Under the pieces are notes generated by a model. That model worked only from the letters and a program-made list of their open reading frames with translations. It did not search any database and was not told where the DNA came from. Of a stretch of 64,000 bases of DNA, positions 33,997 to 42,790 are shown piece after piece (the stretch's first letter is position 1; each line of letters begins with the position of its first letter). Origin of the DNA: Pseudomonas sp. HN11 (GTDB taxonomy: Bacteria; Pseudomonadota; Gammaproteobacteria; Pseudomonadales; Pseudomonadaceae); NCBI RefSeq assembly GCF_021390155.1, contig NZ_CP089985.1:1499001-1563000 (forward strand), given 5' to 3'. The position numbers were made by a program, and so were the translations under genes.

Positions 33997-34012
33997 CTGT
34001 GAGAAATGACAG
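33997..34012. promoter_or_regulatory. Shared operator, copy 3 (CTGTSA-N4-TGACAG)
   Basis: CTGTGA-GAAA-TGACAG, 101 bp upstream of paralogue A. The surrounding leader (33899-34027) is closely similar to that of paralogue B (38091-38219), including the stretch CTCTGCCTAGCTGTGAGAAA. Confidence 0.6.
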
Positions 34013-34034
34013 TGCCGACAGACGGTAACGACCC

Positions 34035-34318
34035 AACTGGGTGTAACCGGTGGCGGCAACTTCCAGCTGGAAAGCGGCAGTGTGGTGCAGCCGTACCTGA
34101 AAGCCGCAGTGGCCCATGAGTTCGACCAGAGCAACAAGGTGCTCGTCAACGACAATGCGTTCAACAATGACCTCTCGGGTTCGCGCTTGAAACTGGGTGC
34201 GGGTGTGGCGATGTCGGTATCGCAGAACCTGAAGCTGCATGCGGATCTGGAGCGCAGCGTTGGGCAGAATATCAAGCAGCCGCTGGGGGTGAATGTGGGG
34301 TTGCGCTTCGACTTCTAA
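34035..34318 (+). pseudogene. Truncated copy of the autotransporter beta-barrel 3' end
   Basis: About 284 bp closely matching 28651-28930 of the intact autotransporter, ending in the same GVNVGLRFDF outer-membrane signature and stop. Differences are scattered and mostly synonymous (roughly 90% identity by eye). There is no signal peptide, passenger or start; the 5' break falls directly at the promoter leader of paralogue A. It is a duplication scar. Confidence 0.88.
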
Positions 34319-34348
34319 GGTGATGCAGTTGCACGCCTGATGATGCAT

Positions 34349-34378
34349 AAAAAAACCGTACGCCAGTACGGTTTTTTT
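34349..34378. terminator. Bidirectional intrinsic terminator after the autotransporter remnant
   Basis: AAAAAAACCGTAC / GTACGGTTTTTTT. It corresponds in position to the terminator at 28938 behind the intact autotransporter, with a similar core (GTAC). It also faces the 3' end of paralogue B. Confidence 0.9.
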
Positions 34379-34436
34379 CCATCTCCTTGAATACCTCGTG
34401 AAAGAACAAGCGCCCCCTCAGAGGCGCGTGCGTGAC

Positions 34437-37400
34437 TTACAACTTGACCAGTGTCGCGAAGTCGGCCTTACCGTTTGCTACCAGCATATGTTTGCCATCG
34501 GATGCGACTTCAGCATCCATAGGGCCGTGGAATCCCTGCAACACACTGATGGGTTCAGGCTTGTCGTTTGTGGTGTCGAGAATGGTGACTTCATCGCTAT
34601 CAAAATCACCGACATAAATCTTCTCGGCGATGGGGTGCGTAGCAACCATCCTTGCGTTGTCGAATGTCGTCACCTTAAGAAGCAGGGTATTGAGTTTTCG
34701 ATTGAAAACCCCCAATTCGGTACCTTTGACATAAAAGCCTTTTTCGCCGGTTTGCGAAAAAGCAAGATCGGCGACGGCCCCGGGAAACGGTGCTGAAGTG
34801 ATCCATGAATCGGAGGCAGTATCGTACCGACGCATCCCGAATGCCCCAAAGTCAGCAAATAGGATATTCTCGGGGGTCATGAAAACCCTCGAGATTTGCG
34901 ATGGAGCAGTGGGGGAAACTGCTTGGACCGTATGGTTTTGCAGGTTGAGTTTTACGAGCCGATGTTCGTAATAGGAATTGATCCACTCAGCAATTGCAGC
35001 GTACCCCCAGGAGGGTTGCCCAGAGGTTGTCGTGATATCCTGAGGTAACCGACGACCCAGTTGGATATGGGCAAGCAGTGTATAGGTATGGGCGTCAAAT
35101 ACACGGATGTAACTCCCTGGGACCAAGATCTCGTGGTAATAACTTGCCAGCAGTTTTGTTCCGTCGGCACTCAAAGCAATCCCCCAGCACCTGGGCACTG
35201 CAAGCGTATGAACGACATTGGCGGCTTGAATATCAATGACGCTGATTGAACCCGAGCCAATGTTCAATACAAATGCGATTTGGCTATCGGGCCTTATGAC
35301 GATCCGGTGTGGACCCAGCCCAACCGGGATGTGTTTGACAATGGAAGCCTTGCGCTGAATGCCGTACGACACTGGTTTCAGCGCGATAGCGTTGCTTTCA
35401 AGCCCTGTCTCATCCATGGATACGCTGGCAAGCACCCTCAGGGTGCCACCATCATTGAGTTTGTCGAGATAGTCCTGCGGGATCAGATCAAGCGTGCGCC
35501 TGGCTGTGAACTCTGCTGCGCTGACTTTGATGCCTTGACGCAAAAACAGACTCTCCACGCACTGCAGGTGAATGAAGACAGGTTGCTGCTGTTTGAAGAA
35601 GGGCCAGGCTTTCGCTTCGACGTGGTTAGGCTGGCTGGTATCGATCAGCCCTCCTAGCGCTTCAGGAACGCTCACCAAATCAAGTGTTTGTTCTGACAGC
35701 GCATCCACGTTAACGGTCAGTTTGGCAGACTCAATAATATCGTTGTTGCGCTTCACTTCAAAATGCGCGGTGAAGGACTCACCCACGTAAGCCGCGACAA
35801 AATCACTGATATAGGCAAACGTGATGTAGTCATGGCCGGCATCCGGGATACCGGGTTTGGGAGGAATTGCGGGCATGCCTACGCCTGGCTTGTTCTGTAC
35901 CACCAGCGTCACAAGGTCTGCGGGGTTCATCGGGTACTTGACCCTGAACGTGACAATACGAGGCGAAGGCGTCCAGACGTGCAGCGCGTTAAGTTGCGCG
36001 ACACAAGGCGCCACGTAAGTGCTTTCGAGCAGGCTGGGGCACTCGGTCAATTGCAATCTCGCGCCTACATTGACGACCAATGGCAGGGATTTAAGCGGTG
36101 TATCGGTAGGCAGCGTCCTGACTTCCCAGTGCAGTGTCATGGTGCTTTCTTTGTTCGCCAACACAACCAAGCGTGCAATCGTGAAGGGCAGCGATGAGTT
36201 ATGCCAGGCGGGCGTCACTTTCAGCCACGCGGTGGTTGTACTGCCACCTGGTTTGCTGCCAGTGGCAACAATTCTGACCTCATCGTTCAGGGCAATGCTC
36301 GAATGTGGATGGACGAGTGCCTTCAGGTTGCCTTTGCTGACGAGCTCGTCAAACACATGGTCAGGCGGTGGTGCTTCTGCTGATGTGGGAGGGGGCAGCG
36401 TCACCGTAATGTCACCCACCTGGACGGTCACTGATTTCGAGGGGCGGGTGAAGTCGCCATTGACCACGTAATACGCCGTGAAGGTGGATCCCTCCAGGAC
36501 GGCGAAGACGCTGGCATAGTCCAGGAAGTAGTCGATCGGTCCAGTGCCCGCGATCTCAGTGTATTTCGCATAAACAGGCGTACTATCGAGGGCTTTGCCT
36601 TCGATGATCAGGTCGACCTTGTCACTGGGATCTTGCCCGAAGAAAGGCACGGTAATTTCTACTGGATCGGTATCTACCGGCAAGACTCCGCCCACGAGTC
36701 CTTTGACTATAGGGGCCGGCCGACTGTTGTCGACAGGTGTGCCGCGCATACTGTAAACGACGGCATTGGAGGGCGTATTCGCTTCACCCGCCCGCACGCG
36801 TTCATAAGTAATCAGCAAGCGGCCGCCCGCAAGCTTTTTGGCAAACATCAACGGCAGAGGAACGTAAATTCGCAGCGCATTTGGCTGTGGAACGTTAACT
36901 GTTTCGGTGTGTTTTGAGGTCTCGCCTGTTGCGGTCAGCCCGAGATAGGTGACGAGTGCCTCGTCGTTGGCAACCCAACCATGATTTCTGATTTGTATTT
37001 CAAAGTTCAGGTCGCTCGATTGTGAATCTGTGTCAATGAAGTCTTCGTCTGAACCTGCGTCGTAATCAGATTCAACCACCAGTCCCTCAGGCAGCAACGG
37101 ACCGGTACCCCCGCCCACATTGTTTTGTATGAGCCTTGGAACTGAAAAGCCGATGGACTGATTACCGGCCTTATCCCTTGCAAACCATTCAAGAATGTTT
37201 ACCCCGGGCGTCACCTGTAGCCAAATGCCGTAGTTGATGGTGATAACGATGGGCGCGTTGCCGGAGGCCTCAAAATTGCTGACTATGTGGGTGTCGATCA
37301 CACCGCCAATACTGATGAAGATCACATCACCTTCTTTGCGGTGGTAGACCTGATCCACCAGCGGGTTCACCGGGTATTTATCAATGATCACCTTGATGCC

Positions 37401-38087
37401 CAGTTGAGCGGCCGTTGAGGTGATGATGCCGAAGGCTTCGATGGTTGGATCTTCGAAGCGCACACGCGCCAGGTTTTCATTGATGGTGGGTGTACTGGCC
37501 TGTGGGTCGAGGCCCCCTGGCTCCTTTTGGTCCACCCAGACGCTCAAGGCGTCGGTCTGATCCGTGGTGCCACTAAGGCGCCTGACGAAGCCTTGCAACG
37601 TGTTGTTCGTCTGATCGATAAACCGGACGGACTCAATGTTCAGGGTAACGTCCTTGCCGATGGCTGCATCAGTATCGGAGACGGTGTAGCTGGCGACCTG
37701 CAAACCATTGAGCTCAACCCAGACAAAGTCATTCTCAGCCTGTCCAAACCACGCTTGGAGGGTGTAGATGACGCCGAGGGCGCTGACCGTCAGGGCGGCT
37801 TTATTGAGGGCGCCGTCAGTGCCAGGTATGGGGGTCAGGTTAGGAATATAAGGGTATAGATCCGCGAATGGCAGCCGTGTTGAAGGGGGCCTGTGAAAAC
37901 CTGGTGGGCAGCCTCCGACATCTGGCCGGTCAGGCAGGCGACCTCCAGCTTTTTTGCTCGGTCTTCTGCGCTGCACTGTGGGCACGCAACCATGCGGCAG
38001 GGCTGGCAGCGTAGTTTGAACGGGTGCAGGCTCCGTAGATGTGCAGTCACAGGTCAGGGCTGGCGGGAGATTTTGATCATGTGTCAT
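34437..38087 (-). CDS. Ig-like-repeat protein with C-terminal YVTN beta-propeller (paralogue B)
   Basis: A 1216-residue tandem paralogue of the 30330-33896 product, collinear over its whole length. The N-terminal region has several cysteines (TCDCTST, HGCVPT, GGCPPGF) and a basic patch (RRRPSKKAGG), again without signal peptide. About seven Ig-like modules follow (for example FADLYPYIPNLTPIPGTDGALNKAALTV; APPPDHVFDELVSKGNLKAL), then a propeller from about residue 935 (HIPVGLGPHRIVIRPDSQIAFVLNIGSGSISVIDI). The propeller here is of normal composition, unlike the Tyr-rich stretch in paralogue A. Role unknown; propellers usually serve in binding. Confidence 0.82.
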   Translation of the reverse strand: MTHDQNLPPALTCDCTSTEPAPVQTTLPALPHGCVPTVQRRRPSKKAGGRLPDRPDVGGCPPGFHRPPSTRLPFADLYPYIPNLTPIPGTDGALNKAALTVSALGVIYTLQAWFGQAENDFVWVELNGLQVASYTVSDTDAAIGKDVTLNIESVRFIDQTNNTLQGFVRRLSGTTDQTDALSVWVDQKEPGGLDPQASTPTINENLARVRFEDPTIEAFGIITSTAAQLGIKVIIDKYPVNPLVDQVYHRKEGDVIFISIGGVIDTHIVSNFEASGNAPIVITINYGIWLQVTPGVNILEWFARDKAGNQSIGFSVPRLIQNNVGGGTGPLLPEGLVVESDYDAGSDEDFIDTDSQSSDLNFEIQIRNHGWVANDEALVTYLGLTATGETSKHTETVNVPQPNALRIYVPLPLMFAKKLAGGRLLITYERVRAGEANTPSNAVVYSMRGTPVDNSRPAPIVKGLVGGVLPVDTDPVEITVPFFGQDPSDKVDLIIEGKALDSTPVYAKYTEIAGTGPIDYFLDYASVFAVLEGSTFTAYYVVNGDFTRPSKSVTVQVGDITVTLPPPTSAEAPPPDHVFDELVSKGNLKALVHPHSSIALNDEVRIVATGSKPGGSTTTAWLKVTPAWHNSSLPFTIARLVVLANKESTMTLHWEVRTLPTDTPLKSLPLVVNVGARLQLTECPSLLESTYVAPCVAQLNALHVWTPSPRIVTFRVKYPMNPADLVTLVVQNKPGVGMPAIPPKPGIPDAGHDYITFAYISDFVAAYVGESFTAHFEVKRNNDIIESAKLTVNVDALSEQTLDLVSVPEALGGLIDTSQPNHVEAKAWPFFKQQQPVFIHLQCVESLFLRQGIKVSAAEFTARRTLDLIPQDYLDKLNDGGTLRVLASVSMDETGLESNAIALKPVSYGIQRKASIVKHIPVGLGPHRIVIRPDSQIAFVLNIGSGSISVIDIQAANVVHTLAVPRCWGIALSADGTKLLASYYHEILVPGSYIRVFDAHTYTLLAHIQLGRRLPQDITTTSGQPSWGYAAIAEWINSYYEHRLVKLNLQNHTVQAVSPTAPSQISRVFMTPENILFADFGAFGMRRYDTASDSWITSAPFPGAVADLAFSQTGEKGFYVKGTELGVFNRKLNTLLLKVTTFDNARMVATHPIAEKIYVGDFDSDEVTILDTTNDKPEPISVLQGFHGPMDAEVASDGKHMLVANGKADFATLVKL

Positions 38088-38189
38088 GACGGGATACCTG
38101 TCTGAGTGTTAATCAAGAGCACGACCCGTAATCCATCGTTGAATTGAGTCGCAGCCTCGATTCAACGCCTCCCCTGCCACTCTGCCTAG

Positions 38190-38205
38190 CTGTGAGAAAT
38201 GACAG
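38190..38205. promoter_or_regulatory. Shared operator, copy 4 (CTGTSA-N4-TGACAG)
   Basis: CTGTGA-GAAA-TGACAG, 103 bp upstream of paralogue B, identical to copy 3 and at the same distance from the start codon. Confidence 0.6.
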
Positions 38206-38228
38206 TGCCGACCAACGGCTCTCTCGGT

Positions 38229-41200
38229 TCATAGCACGACTACCGACACAGTGTTATTACGTGCATTTGCCACATAGGCATAGACGCCGTCCGGTGATAC
38301 CACCACGCCTCGTGGCTGGCTGAATCCAGCATAAGTGCCGATCACGCTCTGCGCTCGTGTATCCACGAGGGTCAGCAAGTCGGCGCCGCTTTGGGTGATA
38401 TAGGCGCGCTCCAGTTTCGGGTGAAAGGCTACGCCGTATGGGCGATTCAGACCGCTCAAGGTCTGGCTGATCTGCAGCGTTGCGGTATTGCCGATCAACA
38501 CGGTACCTCGGTCGGGCTGGTTGATATAGACGCGTTGCAGCACCGGGCTGTGGGCGATTTGCCGGGGTGCCGAGACGGTGTTGACTTGGCTGAGCTGGGC
38601 GTTGTTCGCCAGGTTGAAGGCCCGCCAATCAAACACGCCGGCGATATGCGCACGGGTTCCGTCCGGGCTCAGCGCGATGGCACTGGGTCGGGGGGTGGGC
38701 ACGCGGCTGACCACATTGTGGCTGATCGTGTCGATAATCACCATCTCTGACGCGCCGTAGTCCGCCACATAAAGGCGCGTGCCCGCCTTGTTCAGCGTGA
38801 GTCCGTGTACGGTGGAGAAGCCTGTGAGTGTGTGGATCGTCGAGTAGTTCAGCGTGCTGATCACGCGAACCGGTGTATTGGCAGCGGTGCTGTTATCCGG
38901 CACATACAGGCGGCTGCCGTCGGGGTGCAAGGCCAACCAGAGCGGTGAGCCTATGCCTGTAATCGTGTGGATGACCCGGTAGTTTTGTGTGTCGATCACC
39001 GCCACGGATCGGGGTGTGGTGGCTTGGGTCAGGTATAGCCGCGTGCCGTCGGCACTGAGTGCCAGGTTTGTGGGAGTGCCGGCTGCGCGGATATTGGCCA
39101 TGACCCCTTTGGTGTTCTCGATCCGGTAGCTGACCGTGCCCAGCTTGACCGCGAAGTCTTTGTGGGAGCTGCCATTGAGTGAGATGCGGGTTTCCACGGT
39201 GAGCGTACTGCGGTTGGGCAGGGAACGCAGATAGCTCGCAGGCAGGCTATGTTCCACGCGCGTGGCCGCGAATTCTGCCGCAGTCAGTGGCGTGCCTTCG
39301 CGCAAAGGCAGGTTGGCGGCGCCTTTGATGTCTATCCACACCGGTTGCCCGTTGCGCATGAAGGGCCACTCCAACACCTGCACGCTGTGAGCTTTGCTGA
39401 CATCAATCACACCCGCCAGCGCCTGCGGCACGCTGACCCGGTCGAGGAGTTGAGCGGGCAGTTTTTCTACTGTGAGGCTCAAGATTTGCGACGACGTGCT
39501 CGCGCCGCCCCGCGTGACGATATAGGACACCCCGACTAGCTGGCCGAGATTGGCGGCAATCACCTGGTTGGAGAATGAGAAGTCGACATAACCCAACGCC
39601 GGGTCGGCGGGTTTTGGCGCGATCTGCGGAGTGCCCAGGCCGAATGTGCCCTTGAAGAACGGCTGAATATCATCCCCCGCCAGCATGGGATAGCGAACGC
39701 GCAGAGTGACCACCGGTGCAGCCGGCGGCAGCACATGCAAGGGGTTGAGCGTTGCCGTCGCGGGGCCGGTGACCGTGCTTTGCAGGATCAGTGGCACGTC
39801 CAGTTGCAACGCGCTCCCTACCTTCATCACCAGCGATTGTGAATACAGTGTGCGTAGCCCGGGCCGTTCGACGTTGTAGTAGATCCGGGCCGAACGGTTG
39901 AGGTTGGCCAGCACATAGACGCGCGGGACCACAAACTTCAAATCCTCGCCGAACCCAGCGTCGGTGATCAGCCGCCGCATGGGTGGCGCACTGCCGCCCA
40001 GTGCGCTGCCTTCGAAGTACAGCACCACCGTTGCGCCCAGCACAAATGCGACGTGCCACCTGACAGTGACATTGGCATTGGTGCGGGAAATGTCTGGGTC
40101 AAAGGTCAGGTCGGGTTCCGGCGCCTGGAGCACCTGGACCTTGGGTAACGCCTCCATTGGCTCGCCGATCAGCAGGTTCAGGTCCTTTGAGGGCGGACGC
40201 TGTCCGGGCAGGTTGATGTAGTAATAGAGGCGTAGCGTGCCGCTTTCCAACTGGCGAATATCACCGTCCTGGCCGTTGGCGAGGTCGAAAATGATGTCGT
40301 CCGTGCCCGCCGGTAGGCGATGTTCCTGATAAAACCCATGGCCATTGGCATACTTGCCGTCCAATACCAGTGTCACGCAATCATCAGGGTGCTGGCCCAT
40401 GTAGGAAATGACTATGACTCTGACGGGATCGATCAGCGGGTTGAGCACACCACCGTTGGCTGCCGGCACCTGAGGCGCGTCCAGCCCGGTATCAACCGGC
40501 GTACCCGTTACCTGGATGAAGGCGTTTTCCGAAGGCACGCCAGGTTGATTTGAGCGAAGGCGCTCGTAACTGAGCCGAGCCTGGGCGCCAATCAGTAGAC
40601 TCAGGTCTGCGTTTGGCCATGCAATATCGAGGTACTGAACGGCGGTTGAACCAACAGGGGCGCTGTAGATTTTTTCCACATCCACCCCGGCCAGGGTGCG
40701 CCCCCTGAGGCTGGCCCGCAGTGTGTCGCCGCTTGCCCAGCCTTTACCGGCAATGGGGAACCGCAACGTTGCGCTTTTACCTGCAAGCTTGTCGGCATCC
40801 AGTGTGCCGCCGGGCGCCTCGACGATATGTCCTGGGTCCAGCAATTGCTCGTTTGGATTCAGACGTACCTCAATTATTTCTAACGGCGAGCGACCGGGCG
40901 TGTAATTGCCCACTTCGTCCAATACGTCATAAGCGCAGGCATGCCGGCCGCTGCCGATCTTCAGCCAGGTGCTGTAATTCACCATCACCGTGATCGGGTT
41001 TCGATTGCCGGTCTGGCCTTCGGTGACGAGATGCTCGACGATTTCACTGCCGATGATCAGCCGGATCCGGTCACGCACTGCGCGGTGGGTATTGGTGGGC
41101 AAGGTGGTATCGACTGGGTAAAAACCGATGCTCACGGCAACACCCCGCTGGGCTGCCGCTGAATCGATGAGGGTCTGGGCGGGTTGCGGGCGCGGCAGGC

Positions 41201-41636
41201 GCTCGTTGACCCAGGGCGGTGCCACGATGGGGTCGTTACCGGTCGGTGCCACCCGGTCTGTTTTGAGGGTAAGGCGCTGGGTTTCTTCGCTGCGCGAATC
41301 CAGGTGCGTGACGACCATGTAAACCGGGCCTGCCGTGCCATCCGACAGGCGTGCCAAAGGAATGCGCAAGACAATCGCTTTTTCCTCGCGGGCTTCCTGT
41401 TCCGTGACTGTATGGGAATCGACCGGTATGTCGGGGTTGGCGCAGATCAGCGCAATGAAGTCACCTTCCGCCTGGCTGGCATAGCTTCTCAGGATGCAGA
41501 TAAGCCCGTCGTCGCCATGGGACTCAAGCAAGGCTCTGTTGACGCCGCCGCCGAAGCCGACCACCGGGACTTTCAAACCGGGGATATACGGAGCCAGTAG
41601 CGCGACGGGAGGGCGGGCATTTCGCGTTGGGCGCAT
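38229..41636 (-). CDS. Ig-like-repeat protein with C-terminal YVTN beta-propeller (paralogue C)
   Basis: A 1135-residue, more diverged member of the A/B family. It lacks the longer N-terminal tail and starts with MRPTRNARPPVALLAPYIPGLKVP, equivalent to the PYIPNLTPIP block of A and B. About seven Ig-like modules precede a well-formed propeller with regular YVTN units (LYLTQATTPRSVAVIDTQNY; LYVADYGASEMVIIDTISHNV; AYVANARNNTVSVVVL at the very end). ATG 41636 is chosen since GGAG stands 9 nt upstream; an ATG three codons earlier abuts that GGAG. No signal peptide. Higher G+C than paralogue A suggests a longer residence or different origin. Confidence 0.82.
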   Translation of the reverse strand: MRPTRNARPPVALLAPYIPGLKVPVVGFGGGVNRALLESHGDDGLICILRSYASQAEGDFIALICANPDIPVDSHTVTEQEAREEKAIVLRIPLARLSDGTAGPVYMVVTHLDSRSEETQRLTLKTDRVAPTGNDPIVAPPWVNERLPRPQPAQTLIDSAAAQRGVAVSIGFYPVDTTLPTNTHRAVRDRIRLIIGSEIVEHLVTEGQTGNRNPITVMVNYSTWLKIGSGRHACAYDVLDEVGNYTPGRSPLEIIEVRLNPNEQLLDPGHIVEAPGGTLDADKLAGKSATLRFPIAGKGWASGDTLRASLRGRTLAGVDVEKIYSAPVGSTAVQYLDIAWPNADLSLLIGAQARLSYERLRSNQPGVPSENAFIQVTGTPVDTGLDAPQVPAANGGVLNPLIDPVRVIVISYMGQHPDDCVTLVLDGKYANGHGFYQEHRLPAGTDDIIFDLANGQDGDIRQLESGTLRLYYYINLPGQRPPSKDLNLLIGEPMEALPKVQVLQAPEPDLTFDPDISRTNANVTVRWHVAFVLGATVVLYFEGSALGGSAPPMRRLITDAGFGEDLKFVVPRVYVLANLNRSARIYYNVERPGLRTLYSQSLVMKVGSALQLDVPLILQSTVTGPATATLNPLHVLPPAAPVVTLRVRYPMLAGDDIQPFFKGTFGLGTPQIAPKPADPALGYVDFSFSNQVIAANLGQLVGVSYIVTRGGASTSSQILSLTVEKLPAQLLDRVSVPQALAGVIDVSKAHSVQVLEWPFMRNGQPVWIDIKGAANLPLREGTPLTAAEFAATRVEHSLPASYLRSLPNRSTLTVETRISLNGSSHKDFAVKLGTVSYRIENTKGVMANIRAAGTPTNLALSADGTRLYLTQATTPRSVAVIDTQNYRVIHTITGIGSPLWLALHPDGSRLYVPDNSTAANTPVRVISTLNYSTIHTLTGFSTVHGLTLNKAGTRLYVADYGASEMVIIDTISHNVVSRVPTPRPSAIALSPDGTRAHIAGVFDWRAFNLANNAQLSQVNTVSAPRQIAHSPVLQRVYINQPDRGTVLIGNTATLQISQTLSGLNRPYGVAFHPKLERAYITQSGADLLTLVDTRAQSVIGTYAGFSQPRGVVVSPDGVYAYVANARNNTVSVVVL

Positions 41637-41700
41637 GATGATCATCTCCGGAGGGTGAGGCGCGAGACGATTTAGAACACTTGGAGAGGGGGCGGAACAA

Positions 41701-41716
41701 CTGTGAGATTTGACAG
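41701..41716. promoter_or_regulatory. Shared operator, copy 5 (CTGTSA-N4-TGACAG)
   Basis: CTGTGA-GATT-TGACAG, 65 bp upstream of the paralogue C start. Lies in the 125-bp gap before the AbrB-family gene, whose 3' end faces it. Confidence 0.6.
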
Positions 41717-41761
41717 TTCAGACTGACGGTCGCGGCTCGTTGCGAGCCGCGCCAGCCTCGG

Positions 41762-42790
41762 TCAGGGCTGCCTGTTCCAGTGTCTGAACAACGGCTCCGC
41801 CAAAAACAACACAAACAACAACCGCATCACCTGCATCGCCGTCACCAACGGCACCGACAGTTGCAGGGTTTCTGCCGTAAGACTCATCTCGGCAATGCCG
41901 CCGGGCATCATGCCCAGGGTCAGCGAGCGCAAATCCAGATGGGTCAGCGCACTCAACCCCACCGCAGCCAACGTCGCCAGCGCCATGGTCAACGCCGTAC
42001 CAATCAACGTGCGTCCCATGAACGAAGGCGCGCGGCGAAAGAACTGCCGGTTGAAGTGGCAGCCCAAGCCGCTGCCGATCAGCCATTGGCCGATCTGGCT
42101 GCCACCGTCGGGCAGGCCGATATGCAAATTCCACACGACACTGGCCGTCGCACTCACCAGCAACGGCCCGAACAACCAAGGGTTCGGCTGACGCAAGCGC
42201 TGCCAGCCCAAGGCAACCAGCGCACCCAGCGGAAACAGCGCTAGCAACCAAGGCCAGCTTACGGGCGCGGGATGAAACTGCGGCGCACCGCCTTCCAGCA
42301 GATACTTGAAGATCGCCGGCACACACAAGACCACTACCAGCACCCGCAGACTCTGCCCTGCCGCGACACGGCTGAGCACTGCGCCATTGCGCGCGCCGAG
42401 ATTGACCATCTCACCGGAACCGCCCGGCATGCTGGAGAAAAACGCCGTGGCGCGGTCTTCACCGCTGCGCCGCATCAACCACACGCCAACCACGCTCGAC
42501 AAACTGGTGACCAGCGCGCCGAAGAAGATCAGCCCGAAGTGGCTCATCACCTGTTCGATCACCACCGGGGTGAAGTGCAGCCCGATCCCAATCCCAATGA
42601 CCCATTGGCCGCATTTACGCCCGCCGGGAATCTCCGCCAATTGCCACGGCGTAAGGCAACGCACCAGGATGATCGCCAGCAATGAGCCGACCATGTACGG
42701 CAAAGGCCAGCCGATCAGGCTGGCCAGGTAGCCGCCGGCCAGGCCGACCAGCGGTGTTCCCCACCAATGTTTAAAGGTGACCTCAGACAT
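41762..42790 (-). CDS. AbrB-family integral membrane protein (COG3180)
   Basis: A 342-residue protein with about ten membrane segments in two similar halves. Each half carries the PGG signature of the family: SSMPGGSGEMVNLGA and LGMMPGGIAEMSLTAETLQ. It is the 'AbrB family transcriptional regulator / ammonia monooxygenase' annotation class, but it is plainly a membrane protein, not a DNA-binding AbrB; a transport role is more likely. Its ATG at 42790 overlaps the tctA stop by 8 bp (ATGTCTGA), so it is translated with the tripartite tricarboxylate transporter and may be an accessory component. Confidence 0.85.
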   Translation of the reverse strand: MSEVTFKHWWGTPLVGLAGGYLASLIGWPLPYMVGSLLAIILVRCLTPWQLAEIPGGRKCGQWVIGIGIGLHFTPVVIEQVMSHFGLIFFGALVTSLSSVVGVWLMRRSGEDRATAFFSSMPGGSGEMVNLGARNGAVLSRVAAGQSLRVLVVVLCVPAIFKYLLEGGAPQFHPAPVSWPWLLALFPLGALVALGWQRLRQPNPWLFGPLLVSATASVVWNLHIGLPDGGSQIGQWLIGSGLGCHFNRQFFRRAPSFMGRTLIGTALTMALATLAAVGLSALTHLDLRSLTLGMMPGGIAEMSLTAETLQLSVPLVTAMQVMRLLFVLFLAEPLFRHWNRQP

